A stretch of DNA of 64,000 nt from an uncultured Prevotella sp. (GCA_900314935.1 OMXE01000002.1:62001-126000), one strand, 5' to 3'; counted from the first letter of the stretch, positions 35,353-44,592 are shown. Translations and numbers: made by a program. Notes: a model not told the origin generated them from the sequence alone.

Positions 35353-35565
35353 TTAGAATCCCAATGATTCCATCATCAAATCGAAATCCATTGGATTATT
35401 GGGCATATCTCCGTACATACCATCAGTTAAAGCATCCCACGAGTCTTCCATTGTCCACTCATAGCCTTCGCACTCTAAATTATCAAACTCGCAGCTATCA
35501 TACTCATTGAAAGCTTCCTCTTCGCCATACTCTTCATAAGAGTCATCATAAAAATCTCTTTCCAT
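35353..35565 (-). CDS. Very acidic 70-residue protein
   Basis: 24 of 70 residues are Asp or Glu, with one Arg and no Lys; Tyr, Phe and Trp are frequent (YDDSYEEYGEEEAF, EGYEWTMEDSWDAL). The composition recalls DNA-mimic or nucleic-acid-displacing proteins, but a chaperone-like or partner-binding role is equally possible. Its spacing, 30 bases after DUF4407 and 12 bases before the next gene, supports it being a real gene. Confidence 0.65.
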   Translation of the reverse strand: MERDFYDDSYEEYGEEEAFNEYDSCEFDNLECEGYEWTMEDSWDALTDGMYGDMPNNPMDFDLMMESLGF

Positions 35566-35595
35566 AATTTTACTTATCCAAAGGTTATTACTTGA

Positions 35596-36579
35596 TTACT
35601 TTTTCACTAATACGCTCTGTGCCGTCTGTTCTACTAAGCTCTTCTTCAAGTACAGCTGATTCTCTACAATTAACTCATAGTCGCACTTGTTTTCTCCCAT
35701 CTTAATAGTCAGTACGAACAGTTCAAGGAAGGTCAAGAAGCAGAACAGGATAATGTAGAATGCAAGTGACACCTTACTTTGTGACACTACCTTTAGTGTC
35801 GCCTCCAGCTCTTCTATAAATCCTGCTGCTCGCTGGTTCATTTCTTCTCTAACCTTATCTGCTACTACTTTCTTGTCTTGTCTAAGTTGTTCTAATTGAG
35901 TTGAATAGATTAGGATCTGGTCATTATTAGCCTTCAGTTGTTCTGCCAAGGGATTGGCCAATGTCACAGTATTAACCGTTTGAGTCTTTACTTTTTGAGG
36001 TTTTCCTTTTTCATCTACACCTACAATCTGCTCTTGTGTCGAGACATTTGTCCCTCTAATGACCGGGTGCCTCTGTAGTTCCTCATTAAGCACGATCACA
36101 TCTTTACTTAGAGAGTCCATCTCCTGAGTGATGCGTTGGATGTCGCTATCGTAGATTGTCAATCGTTTCTTGATAGTTTCCTCTATCAGATCCTCACGAT
36201 GTTCCTGGATAGCCTGTTGAATATCATTTCTAAAGATAATCTGGTCGAAAATACAGGATCCTAGGACAGCCATACAAAGAGCAAGTAGTACTCTCATCAC
36301 ACTCATCAGCCGGGCCTTTCCTACCGTCAAGATAATGACTCGCTCAACGCAGAGGACAATGAACATAAATGCTACCGACACACAAGTTTTAAGTACGTAC
36401 GACTCTATGTTAATGTATCTATCCGCAAAACAGAATCCTATAGTTCCCCATAACACCATCATTATGCAGATGGCTGATAACAGTTTACGATATTGGCGAT
36501 AGCTGGCCTCGCCACACTCGTTTAGAATCTTCTTGTCCCAACCAATCAGGAAACACCCTATATTACTTAACACTTTCAT
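35596..36579 (-). CDS. DUF4407 membrane protein
   Basis: 327 residues from MKVLSNIGCFLIGWDKKIL, with AGGAGG just upstream of the ATG. Three N-terminal membrane segments (about 30-120), a long periplasmic or cytosolic coiled coil (140-265, QEMDSLSKDVIVLNEELQ) and a last membrane segment (about 270-295, FYIILFCFLTFLELFVLTI). This is the DUF4407 layout; the function is unknown. It sits in the middle of a cluster of membrane and coiled-coil genes. Confidence 0.8.
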   Translation of the reverse strand: MKVLSNIGCFLIGWDKKILNECGEASYRQYRKLLSAICIMMVLWGTIGFCFADRYINIESYVLKTCVSVAFMFIVLCVERVIILTVGKARLMSVMRVLLALCMAVLGSCIFDQIIFRNDIQQAIQEHREDLIEETIKKRLTIYDSDIQRITQEMDSLSKDVIVLNEELQRHPVIRGTNVSTQEQIVGVDEKGKPQKVKTQTVNTVTLANPLAEQLKANNDQILIYSTQLEQLRQDKKVVADKVREEMNQRAAGFIEELEATLKVVSQSKVSLAFYIILFCFLTFLELFVLTIKMGENKCDYELIVENQLYLKKSLVEQTAQSVLVKK

Positions 36580-36595
36580 TTTTTGTCCTCCTTTA

Positions 36596-37159
36596 TTATT
36601 TATTGTTGATAAAATTAACTGCATTTGCAGTAATACCCTTAAGAAATCCCCTGCGATAAGACTCTATCATTGTTGTCATCTTCGGGTCGTTTGCTTCGAG
36701 TTGAAGTTGCATTTCCTGTATTTCTGCGAGGTGCTCTTCGTATGTTTCACGGAGTGCTGCCATATCAGATGCTGCTGCTAATGCCAATGCTTTCTGAGCA
36801 TTCTCAATTTTTACACTCACGATTCTTATATCGCTCTTATATTTAAGAATGATTCTTTTGAACAACATTTCCAGATCATTGCGGATTATCCTTTCCTTAG
36901 CATCACGATAGGTAATGTCGCTGTTTACTAGTGCATCTTGGAATCCTTCTTCCTCGAAATTCTTGTGGATGAAGTTAAAGATTACGTCAATAGGCATTCC
37001 CGTCCCCCAAGTGATAGTTATAATACGCTTAGTATCATCCTTCTCGTCTTCCACAGGTTCCTTATCCTCTTTTCCATTCACGTTAGGTCCCTCTGTCAAA
37101 ATCGGTATCATATCTACCTTCTCCTGTGGCTTAGCGCCGAATAATTTCATTAGTGCCAT
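36596..37159 (-). CDS. Coiled-coil protein preceding DUF4407
   Basis: 187 residues. A variable acidic N-terminus (1-45) precedes a compact domain (ITITWGTGMPIDVIFNFIHKN) and a coiled coil with AALRETYEEHLAEIQEMQLQL. I do not recognise the family. It ends 16 bases before the DUF4407 start, suggesting that the two products work together. Confidence 0.6.
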   Translation of the reverse strand: MALMKLFGAKPQEKVDMIPILTEGPNVNGKEDKEPVEDEKDDTKRIITITWGTGMPIDVIFNFIHKNFEEEGFQDALVNSDITYRDAKERIIRNDLEMLFKRIILKYKSDIRIVSVKIENAQKALALAAASDMAALRETYEEHLAEIQEMQLQLEANDPKMTTMIESYRRGFLKGITANAVNFINNK

Positions 37160-37213
37160 AACTGTAACTTTTTAAATACTATTACATTATTCTATATTCT
37201 CTATATTCTCTAT

Positions 37214-37765
37214 TTATCTTTTAAGGTCTTCTGGAGTGAGAACAATATCATAAAGAGTCTCATCCTGACAATTCCAATAACGAAATACCAGATTCCTTCT
37301 TGTGGCGATTATACACTGCATCTGGTTGTCATCCTTGTTGATTCCTGATAAGATGTTGTTTCTCAATGCAACCGTATCAATCTCGCCATACGCATGCCAC
37401 TTGTCATAGATTTCATAGTGGAGAATATAAGAGTCCTTCGTTACCTCTGAACTCGTCCATGTCGTTATCTGATCTACTTTTACAGGACATTGGTAAGTCT
37501 GATATTTTGCTAACAATACCAGATACTCCTCCTCATCGACTTCCTCGTCTGACTGGATCTTTCTAAGTTCCTCCTCAGTAAAGTAGTCTGCAAGATCATT
37601 CTCTTCTTTAGGGTCACTGAAGAATAACATGGAGATAATCGTCAAGATTATCAGAACGCCCAAACCTATTATGGGAGAAATAGCAGCTACAAAGAAGATG
37701 AAGAACCAGAACTTTCTGAATAACCTCTTGATGTGTAAAAAAACTCTTTTCATTGTTGTTGTCAT
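37214..37765 (-). CDS. Single-span membrane protein, first gene of DUF4407 cluster
   Basis: 183 residues: a basic N-terminus, a hydrophobic stretch at about 17-48 (FWFFIFFVAAISPIIGLGVL), an acidic linker (FTEEELRKIQSDEEVDEEE), and a beta-rich C-terminal domain. The family is unknown. It is divergent from the caspase gene across 106 bases. Confidence 0.6.
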   Translation of the reverse strand: MTTTMKRVFLHIKRLFRKFWFFIFFVAAISPIIGLGVLIILTIISMLFFSDPKEENDLADYFTEEELRKIQSDEEVDEEEYLVLLAKYQTYQCPVKVDQITTWTSSEVTKDSYILHYEIYDKWHAYGEIDTVALRNNILSGINKDDNQMQCIIATRRNLVFRYWNCQDETLYDIVLTPEDLKR

Positions 37766-37846
37766 TTAAATTGTTATTAATTGTTGTTTCTTTGCCCTTT
37801 ATACCAGAAAAAGAGGGAAGGTAACCGCCATATCAAAAAAAAAATG

Positions 37847-37854
37847 TATATTTG
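37847..37854 (+). promoter_or_regulatory. -7 box of caspase operon
   Basis: TATATTTG 17 bases before the ATG. No TTTG stands at -33; instead GGTAACCGCC lies upstream (37820-37829), which could be an ECF-type -35 or a regulator site. Confidence 0.5.
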
Positions 37855-37871
37855 CAGAAAAAAGTTCAAGT

Positions 37872-38741
37872 ATGAGACTCAGAACATGCCTGATAATTGT
37901 AGCAATGCTTCTTTCTTCTGTTGGTTATGCTCAACGGAAGAGGGCATTTTTGGTGGGAATATCTCACTATGATACAGCGCTGACAGGTTATCAGTGGAAT
38001 AACATCAATGGAGTGAAAGATGTCCTGCTTTTAAGCCCTATCTTGAAAAAACAAGGTTTTGTTTTGACCTCTGTTTTAGATGAACAAGCCACATATAAGA
38101 ATATCACCTCCCAGTTGTCACGCTTTATTAACAATACCCGAAAGGGTGATATTGTCTATATTCATTTCTCTACACATGGACAACCCGTAGAGGATCTTAA
38201 TGGTGATGAAGCAGATGGATGGGATGAAGCCATCGTACCCATTGATGCATATAAGCTTTATAAAAAAGGAGTATATGAAGGTAAAAACCATCTTATAGAT
38301 GACCAATTAAATCAATTTGTAAAGAGGTTACGGGACAAGATCGGCCCAACAGGCTTCCTTTATGTAGTTATAGATGCTTGTCATGCTGGCACCTCTTCTA
38401 GGGCAAATGATGAAACGGTTAGGGGAACAAGTGTTGGCTTTACTTATAATAATAAGGTTTTTAGGGCTTCGACCATTAAAAAATCTCATTACAAGATTGA
38501 TGCTTCTGCCAAACAGGCCAACGTGATGTTTATTGAGGCCTGCCGTCCTGATCAGATTAATACTGAAATAAAAGTTGACGGAAATCGCTACGGTCCTCTT
38601 TCGTTCAACATTGCACAGACATTGTCTGGTTACTCGCTTACTACTAACGCCCATGAATTTGTTGAGAAAGTAAAACGTTCTATTATTGAGACAAGAAAAT
38701 GGCCCAACAATCAGAACCTTGTAACGGAAACAAGCAACTGA
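37872..38741 (+). CDS. Exported caspase-like (C14) protease
   Basis: Signal peptide at 1-20 (MRLRTCLIIVAMLLSSVGYA). The p20-type fold has the catalytic His in FSTHGQ (His102) and Cys in VIDACHAG (Cys170), so the dyad is intact. No regulatory domain is attached. At 289 residues it is a minimal bacterial caspase homologue (orthocaspase), probably periplasmic and cutting after basic residues like its relatives. One base separates its stop from the sigma factor gene, so protease, sigma and anti-sigma-like proteins are made together. Confidence 0.88.
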   Translation: MRLRTCLIIVAMLLSSVGYAQRKRAFLVGISHYDTALTGYQWNNINGVKDVLLLSPILKKQGFVLTSVLDEQATYKNITSQLSRFINNTRKGDIVYIHFSTHGQPVEDLNGDEADGWDEAIVPIDAYKLYKKGVYEGKNHLIDDQLNQFVKRLRDKIGPTGFLYVVIDACHAGTSSRANDETVRGTSVGFTYNNKVFRASTIKKSHYKIDASAKQANVMFIEACRPDQINTEIKVDGNRYGPLSFNIAQTLSGYSLTTNAHEFVEKVKRSIIETRKWPNNQNLVTETSN

Positions 38742-38742
38742 A

Positions 38743-39327
38743 ATGGTTAAAGAGATTAGTTTACAAAATATCGAACTTAACCGGTTTATCTCAGACGAGG
38801 AAAATAAGGTTTTTGCATACCTGAGAAAGACTTTTTCTGTCTCAGATGATGACCTAAGCGATATTTATCAAGAGTCATCAGTCGCACTCTTCATGAATAT
38901 TCGTGATGGGAAACTGACAAATCTCACAAGTTCACTTTCCACATACTTCCTGCGTGTCTGTATCAACCAGACGTTAAAATTCTTGGGTAAACAGAAGAAG
39001 GTAGTTCCACTGTTTGATGATAACAGACTTACCAATAAGGATTCTTTCCGTCCAGACAAGATAGACGAACTCTACCAGCTCTGTACTGAGGATGAAGAAG
39101 CAGAGAAGATATCTCGCTCCGAAAAGATTGTCCTTACAATCTTAGAGTCCATGCCCGATACTTGTAAAAATGTGTTTCAAGGGTATTACTGGGATAACCT
39201 CACTACAACTACAATTGCGGATATGTTCGGATTTGCCAATGCCAACTCTGTTAAGACACAGAAGTATAAGTGCATGCAGAAATTCCGCAACAAGTATAAC
39301 GAACTAATGAACAGAATCTATGGATAA
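38743..39327 (+). CDS. ECF-type RNA polymerase sigma factor
   Basis: 194 residues with sigma region 2 (DDDLSDIYQESSVALFMNI) and region 4 (MPDTCKNVFQGYYWDNLTTTTIADMFGF, ending SVKTQKYKCMQKF). The linker contains a poorly conserved charged stretch. It directs transcription of an unknown regulon; no target promoter can be fixed from this window. The last eight bases overlap the anti-sigma-like gene. Confidence 0.88.
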   Translation: MVKEISLQNIELNRFISDEENKVFAYLRKTFSVSDDDLSDIYQESSVALFMNIRDGKLTNLTSSLSTYFLRVCINQTLKFLGKQKKVVPLFDDNRLTNKDSFRPDKIDELYQLCTEDEEAEKISRSEKIVLTILESMPDTCKNVFQGYYWDNLTTTTIADMFGFANANSVKTQKYKCMQKFRNKYNELMNRIYG

Positions 39328-39988
39328 GAACGATGAAATAAAGATAGATGGTATCGATGAGCGAATAGAGTCATTCCTTCGTGGCGAGATGACTACAGAG
39401 GAAGAGACGGCTTTTAAACAGGAGATTCGCCAGAATCCCGAATTGCGCAACCGTACAATGGCCATAACCTCGCTCATCAAGGGACTTCAAGACCAGAATT
39501 CTGCAAGAGAAGCATCCATCATCAAAGAGAACACGGATAAGTCGAGAGTACGTCCAATCCTTTGGTGGGCTTGCTCTGTTGCAGCAGTATTCGCCATTTT
39601 CTTTGGCATCTATAAAGGACACAGATATAGAGCGCTCGATGCTACCGTATCTCCATATTACTCAGAGTATGATATGTCTGATATTTCGCGTGGTGACGTT
39701 GATTCCGCTACTGTTGCCCATCTATACAACTTGTTTAACCAGATTCAAGAGAATAGAAGTATGTCTGGCATGATCATAGAACTTGAGCCTATCTATCAAT
39801 CTCTTGATGGTGATTTCACCTATAACGCCTATGCTAATGATATAGCATGGAATCTCGCCTTGGCATACGTAAAGGATGACCAGATTGACAAAGCCATCTC
39901 TATTCTACAAAAGCTCAAAGCCGACAATCAGGATACACCTATATATAATAAAGCAGAAGAGTTGATAAGGAAACTGCAAGACCTATAG
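39320..39988 (+). CDS. Membrane anti-sigma-like protein with TPR domain
   Basis: An N-terminal helix pair typical of Bacteroidota sigma partners (RIESFLRGEMTTEEETAF) leads to one membrane segment (about 77-97, PILWWACSVAAVFAIFFGIY) and a C-terminal periplasmic domain with one or two TPR helices (IAWNLALAYVKDDQIDKAIS). The overlap with the sigma gene suggests translational coupling and partnership. It is a plausible substrate for regulated proteolysis. Confidence 0.75.
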   Translation: MDKNDEIKIDGIDERIESFLRGEMTTEEETAFKQEIRQNPELRNRTMAITSLIKGLQDQNSAREASIIKENTDKSRVRPILWWACSVAAVFAIFFGIYKGHRYRALDATVSPYYSEYDMSDISRGDVDSATVAHLYNLFNQIQENRSMSGMIIELEPIYQSLDGDFTYNAYANDIAWNLALAYVKDDQIDKAISILQKLKADNQDTPIYNKAEELIRKLQDL

Positions 39989-39998
39989 ATAGTAATTG

Positions 39999-40032
39999 GG
40001 AGGACAATCACAAGGTTGTTCTCCTTTTTTTT
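39999..40032 (+). terminator. Terminator of caspase-sigma operon
   Basis: GGAGGACAA (39999-40007) pairs with TTGTTCTCC (40016-40024; one G-T pair), followed by eight T. Confidence 0.85.
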
Positions 40033-40080
40033 GATTACCTTTTCTTAGCATGGTGTATCAAGGGTAAAAACAGATATTGT

Positions 40081-40236
40081 ATGGAAGAATATATTGATCA
40101 GATAGAGAAGTTCCTGAGAGGGCAGTTGAGCATGGAGGAAGAGAAGGCATTCAAGACATTATTGACGACAGATACTAGCTTCCGAAATTGTGCTTTTATC
40201 GTGGTATGCATATTGAAACAACAAAAACCCTGGTAA
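40081..40236 (+). pseudogene. Truncated anti-sigma-like paralogue
   Basis: 51 codons. IDQIEKFLRGQLSMEEEKAF matches the N-terminus of the preceding anti-sigma-like protein (DERIESFLRGEMTTEEETAF), then the frame breaks down and ends KQQKPW. No membrane segment remains. It is probably the relic of a second copy; the next gene's promoter lies immediately after its stop. Confidence 0.6.
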
Positions 40237-40239
40237 AGA

Positions 40240-40271
40240 TTTGGCTTTTCCAACTTTTGTTTGTACTTTTG
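40240..40271 (+). promoter_or_regulatory. Promoter of small zinc-ribbon gene
   Basis: TTTG (40240-40243), 20 bases, TACTTTTG (40264-40271): full consensus. It leaves a leader of about 105 bases with a CGGCTC / GAGCCG pairing possibility. Confidence 0.75.
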
Positions 40272-40383
40272 CCACGGAAACGGCTCCGGTTTCTGCTCCA
40301 TACTCGAGTCTTGAACCAATGTAAGTTGCTTATAACGCGGTGCACGGAGAGCCGCATAGTATTAACTTTTAAATTTGGTTCAT

Positions 40384-40533
40384 ATGCAAGAAAAATGTTT
40401 CTTTTGTAAAAGCCAGATGGTCGAACTAGGGACAAGAACAGAAATCCGAAATGGTGTAGCTCGTCAACTAACAGAATTCAAGTGCCCAAATTGCGGGAAC
40501 ACAAAAGTCCTTGACAGACCTTATGAATGGTAA
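40384..40533 (+). CDS. Small zinc-ribbon protein
   Basis: 49 residues with two knuckles, CFFC near the start and CPNC near the end (25 residues apart), a rubredoxin/YgiT-like ribbon. It has its own consensus promoter and a structured leader. The function is unknown; similar ribbons occur in antitoxins and in RNA-binding proteins. Confidence 0.65.
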   Translation: MQEKCFFCKSQMVELGTRTEIRNGVARQLTEFKCPNCGNTKVLDRPYEW

Positions 40534-40536
40534 CAT

Positions 40537-40563
40537 TATCGGAGAGGGAACCCCTCTCCGATA
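40537..40563. terminator. Bidirectional hairpin between zinc-ribbon and CHAT genes
   Basis: TATCGGAGAGGG (40537-40548) pairs perfectly with CCCTCTCCGATA (40552-40563) around a three-base loop. It separates two convergent stops. Confidence 0.75.
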
Positions 40564-43500
40564 TTAGTTCAATCCATCCAACATAATAAACGATGCCCAG
40601 TACTTAGGATCATCATACTTCCCATTATCGATTTTCCGCAAATAATGCTGGGCTTCCTGAAGCGACTGACGTTTCGTCTTGCCATTCATCAAATTACGAT
40701 AGAACTCAACCATCAGTATCTTTGTAGCCTCATCATCGACTTTATCCAATGTCATTAAAATAGTATTAGCGCCTGCTTTTTTAAAAGCACGTTGAAGGCC
40801 AAATACCCCTTCTCCAGAAATTACATCGCCAAGTCCCGTTTGACAAGCAGAAAGTACAACAAGATCAAGGCCTCGTAAATCTATCATCGATATTTCTTGA
40901 GCTGTCAGGATACCATCCTCTTCTCCTTCTGGAATCTGCTCATGTCGGAAAGCACGGTTACAACCTGAAAACAACAAACCTGAACGAGTCATTGTTTTAT
41001 CCTCTACAGGACGGCCAACATTTTGGAATCCATCGGTCACTAATTCCATTTTGGGATGAACAAATTTTGATTTTTCAGCCTCATCTTCCGTAAAGTAGAA
41101 ACCATGAGTGGCTATATGCATCGTCTTTGGCTTCGTACCGTCTAACTGCTTGAATGATTCTTCAGAACCGTCTTTACCACTATAATATATATAAGGTACA
41201 CGATGCTGCTTCATGCCTTCTGCTATCATGTCTGCTTCTCTTTTAGTACCCTCAAGGTAATCAAATGAACTCCTTAATGACATTGAATCCACATTGGCTC
41301 GAGTAAAAGCAGATCTCAAGAAAGTTCCACCTGTAGAGGTTGAGTCGGTTGAAAATCTGCTTGACTTTTCGTCATAGTTTATGCCACCATACAGAATGGT
41401 ATTCTTTCCATCTGTCTTATCATGAATAACAGCTAATTGTCGAGTAGAAGAAAGGCGATAAAGCGTATAATCATCGTTGATGTTCTTTGTCTTGCTGATA
41501 GGGAGATATTCTATGCCAATTCGGTGCAATTCTCCCGATGGTGAAAAATAGATGTTTCTAATACCTTTTAGTTCTTCTTCTAACGGTTTCCATACGAGAT
41601 CGGACATTTCTGTTTGTGTAAAATAGTCATTGTCAGATATCGTTTTCAACTGTTTTTCTTCGAAGAGCGTCACCATGTGAGGACTATCATAACGCTTCTT
41701 CAAAGTAAGGGCCACATACAATGTGCTGTCAGTATTATAGATTGGGAAGTCCAAGAACTCAATTGCAATATCATTGTCACCAAGTCTCCTCTGTACATCT
41801 TTCCAACTAATGGTTAGGTTGTGTGTGTAGTCACCATATGCTTTTGAATCTCTTGCCAATTCCATTTCCTGTCGATGAATAACTTGATTTAATGAATCGG
41901 CATTCATAAAGCGTTCCTTTATCGGTTTTTCGATAAGTTTATTATAAATGCTAATGTTTGAAGAAAGTGTATTGTACCTGTCTATTATGTCTGAGTCACC
42001 ACTCCCGAGTATTAATTTGCGTATCTCTATATTAGTATTTAGGAGGATACCCTTGGCAAAAAGGCAGGTCTTGTCATAGAGTTCAGAAATGGTTTGTTTT
42101 GTATGATATTTAGTTGTAATATAAGGTAGAATATTATTATAGAAAATAGCATTTTTATTAGTCCACATGGTTTCTTGAATGCGAGATGGAAACTCTGTAA
42201 AGTTTCGCAAAACTAAGGATTGTATTTTACTCAATGATTGCCGCAGATAATTGAAAGCTTCATTATACTTGCCAAGTATAAAATAATATCCAGAAAGATC
42301 ATATAACGATTCCCAATAAAGGGGATGATCAGTGCTCAGAACCTTTTTGCTTATTTCTAATGCCTCTGTTCCTAACCTTATCGCTTCAGAATAGTTACCA
42401 GTATTTTTGTGATGCATTGCTAAGTGACGTAGAGACATTGCATAAAAAGAATGACCTGTTCCGAAACCCTTCTTGATGGTTTCCATAGCCTCTGTTCCTA
42501 GCTTTATCGCTTCGGAATAGTTACCAATGCATGAATTATAGTCGGCAAGGTTAAGTAATGACGTTCCCAAAAGGGGGTGCTCCTTACCAAGAACTCTTTT
42601 ACGGATTTCCATAGCCTCTGTTCCAAGCCTTATCGCTTCAGAATAGTTACCAATGTTAGCAGAATAGACGGCAAGACTGCTTAACGAAGTAGCATAGCTG
42701 GAGGATTCTATGCCAAGAACTCTTTTGCGGATTTCCATCGACTCTGTTGCTAATCTTAAGACTTCGGAATAGTCGCCAACTTTTGAATTGTATGATGCAA
42801 GATTACTTAATGACGTCGCATAGTCGGGATGATTTGTGCCAAGAATCTTTTTATAGAGTTCCATAGCCTCTATTCCTAATCTTATGGCTTCGGAATAGTT
42901 TCCAACATCTGAATTGTATAATGCAAGATTATTCAATGTGTTGGCATAAAGGGGATGCTCTGTGTAAAAAACCCTTTTATAGATTTCTATAGCCTCTATT
43001 CCTAACTTTATTGCTTTGGTATAGTTACCAAGGCTAAAATTATAGTATGAAAGATTATTTAATGAAGTAGCATAGTCGGGGGTTTCTATGCCATAAACCC
43101 TTTTGTTAATTTCAATTGCCTCTGTTCCTAACTTTATTGCTTCAAGATAGTTTCCACTTCCTTCATAATAAGTAGCAAGATTACTTAATGACGTTGCATA
43201 GTCGGGTGATTCTATGCCAAAAACACTTTTGTTTATTACCATAGCCTCTGTTCCTAACCCTATCGCTTTGGTATAGTTACCAAGGCTAGAATACAGTCCA
43301 GCAAGATTGCTTAAAGACCTTGCATATTCAGGATGTTTTGTTCCTACAATTGTCTTTATTATTCCTATGGCTTCTGTTCCTAATTGTAGTGCTTCTTTAA
43401 AATCACCTAAATACGTATAATAGTCGGCTATCCTACTTAATATAGTCGCATAGTTGTACTCCGCACCATCGACATTCTTTAATATCTCTGTAGCTTCAGT

Positions 43501-44592
43501 CCCTAGTCGTATAGCTTCTCTATATTTGCCAATCTCAAAATAGTAGTAGGAGAGGTTGCATAAAGACTTGATGTAGTCAGGATTCTCTACATCATTACAT
43601 TTGTTGTATATTTCTATTGCCTCAGTACCGTACTTTATCGCTTCATTATGATTGCCATAATCTGAATAACAGACAGCAAGGTTTGCTAATGAATGTGCAT
43701 ATTCAATACGATCGGCACCATATATTTCCTTCTTAATATTCGTAACCTCTATTTGTAACCGTAATGTTTCTTCCCAGTTTCTAAGCTCTCTATTATAAGA
43801 TACTAAGTTTTCTAATGCGTTTACATAATTTTGACTTTCTGAACCAAAGACTTGCTTATGGGCTTTTGCCACTTCCTCCCAGACCCGTATAGCACCCTTG
43901 TAATTACCTATGTTAGCATAACAATCAGCAAGAATGTCTAACGCTTCAAAATAGCTTTGATGTTTGCTTCCGAAAACTTTCTCTCGTATTTCAACCTCTA
44001 CCGTGCCCAATTTTATTGCCTCTGCATAATTGCCCTTACTAATATTATAACTCACAAGATCATATAGTGAAGTGGCATAGTCTTTATATAGAATTGCTTT
44101 CTCTGAATCTTTAGAAGAATCATAAACCGAAACCATTTCAGAAATATGCTTAAGATCCATCTCTGAATATTCTGTCTTGTAGCTTCTTTTTAGGCTAACA
44201 TTATAAATATTAAATGCCTTTTCCCCTTCGTTTTCAATGAAATCAAATTGTTCTGTTCCGACTATTGAAGGAAAACAAAAAAGCAATTGGCAACTTTCGC
44301 CCTGAAGAAAACTTCTTGTTTCGGGGCTATAGGGAAACCCATCACTTCTTAGTATAGGAAATAATTTCTGAGACTTTGAATCTCGCAAATATGTATCTTT
44401 TGAAATGCATGCCCATGACCCTTCTTCTGCATAATATGAACAAAAGATATACGTAGTGTCCTTTGTTATCTCAACCTTTGTAATATGAAAGGCAGGTATG
44501 TCACTTCTTTCAAATGCAGGATTCTCTATTATTTGTGCAAAACATAGAATCTGACATGTGAGATAAGCTAATAAAAGTAATAAACGTTTCAT
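40564..44592 (-). CDS. Exported TPR-CHAT protease
   Basis: 1342 residues. Signal peptide (MKRLLLLLAYLTCQILCFAQ), a beta-rich N-domain (20-150), about fourteen 42-residue TPR units (about 165-760, pattern YSEAIRLGTEAMEIRKRVLG), a helical spacer and a C-terminal CHAT domain (about 1040-1342). The catalytic dyad is intact: His in HIATHGFYF (about 1163) and Cys in LSACQTGLG (about 1250). CHAT domains are caspase/separase relatives. It is probably periplasmic, with the TPR array as the sensor. The start overlaps the stop of the gene at 44589-45380 by four bases, and it converges on the caspase-sigma locus. Confidence 0.9.
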   Translation of the reverse strand: MKRLLLLLAYLTCQILCFAQIIENPAFERSDIPAFHITKVEITKDTTYIFCSYYAEEGSWACISKDTYLRDSKSQKLFPILRSDGFPYSPETRSFLQGESCQLLFCFPSIVGTEQFDFIENEGEKAFNIYNVSLKRSYKTEYSEMDLKHISEMVSVYDSSKDSEKAILYKDYATSLYDLVSYNISKGNYAEAIKLGTVEVEIREKVFGSKHQSYFEALDILADCYANIGNYKGAIRVWEEVAKAHKQVFGSESQNYVNALENLVSYNRELRNWEETLRLQIEVTNIKKEIYGADRIEYAHSLANLAVCYSDYGNHNEAIKYGTEAIEIYNKCNDVENPDYIKSLCNLSYYYFEIGKYREAIRLGTEATEILKNVDGAEYNYATILSRIADYYTYLGDFKEALQLGTEAIGIIKTIVGTKHPEYARSLSNLAGLYSSLGNYTKAIGLGTEAMVINKSVFGIESPDYATSLSNLATYYEGSGNYLEAIKLGTEAIEINKRVYGIETPDYATSLNNLSYYNFSLGNYTKAIKLGIEAIEIYKRVFYTEHPLYANTLNNLALYNSDVGNYSEAIRLGIEAMELYKKILGTNHPDYATSLSNLASYNSKVGDYSEVLRLATESMEIRKRVLGIESSSYATSLSSLAVYSANIGNYSEAIRLGTEAMEIRKRVLGKEHPLLGTSLLNLADYNSCIGNYSEAIKLGTEAMETIKKGFGTGHSFYAMSLRHLAMHHKNTGNYSEAIRLGTEALEISKKVLSTDHPLYWESLYDLSGYYFILGKYNEAFNYLRQSLSKIQSLVLRNFTEFPSRIQETMWTNKNAIFYNNILPYITTKYHTKQTISELYDKTCLFAKGILLNTNIEIRKLILGSGDSDIIDRYNTLSSNISIYNKLIEKPIKERFMNADSLNQVIHRQEMELARDSKAYGDYTHNLTISWKDVQRRLGDNDIAIEFLDFPIYNTDSTLYVALTLKKRYDSPHMVTLFEEKQLKTISDNDYFTQTEMSDLVWKPLEEELKGIRNIYFSPSGELHRIGIEYLPISKTKNINDDYTLYRLSSTRQLAVIHDKTDGKNTILYGGINYDEKSSRFSTDSTSTGGTFLRSAFTRANVDSMSLRSSFDYLEGTKREADMIAEGMKQHRVPYIYYSGKDGSEESFKQLDGTKPKTMHIATHGFYFTEDEAEKSKFVHPKMELVTDGFQNVGRPVEDKTMTRSGLLFSGCNRAFRHEQIPEGEEDGILTAQEISMIDLRGLDLVVLSACQTGLGDVISGEGVFGLQRAFKKAGANTILMTLDKVDDEATKILMVEFYRNLMNGKTKRQSLQEAQHYLRKIDNGKYDDPKYWASFIMLDGLN

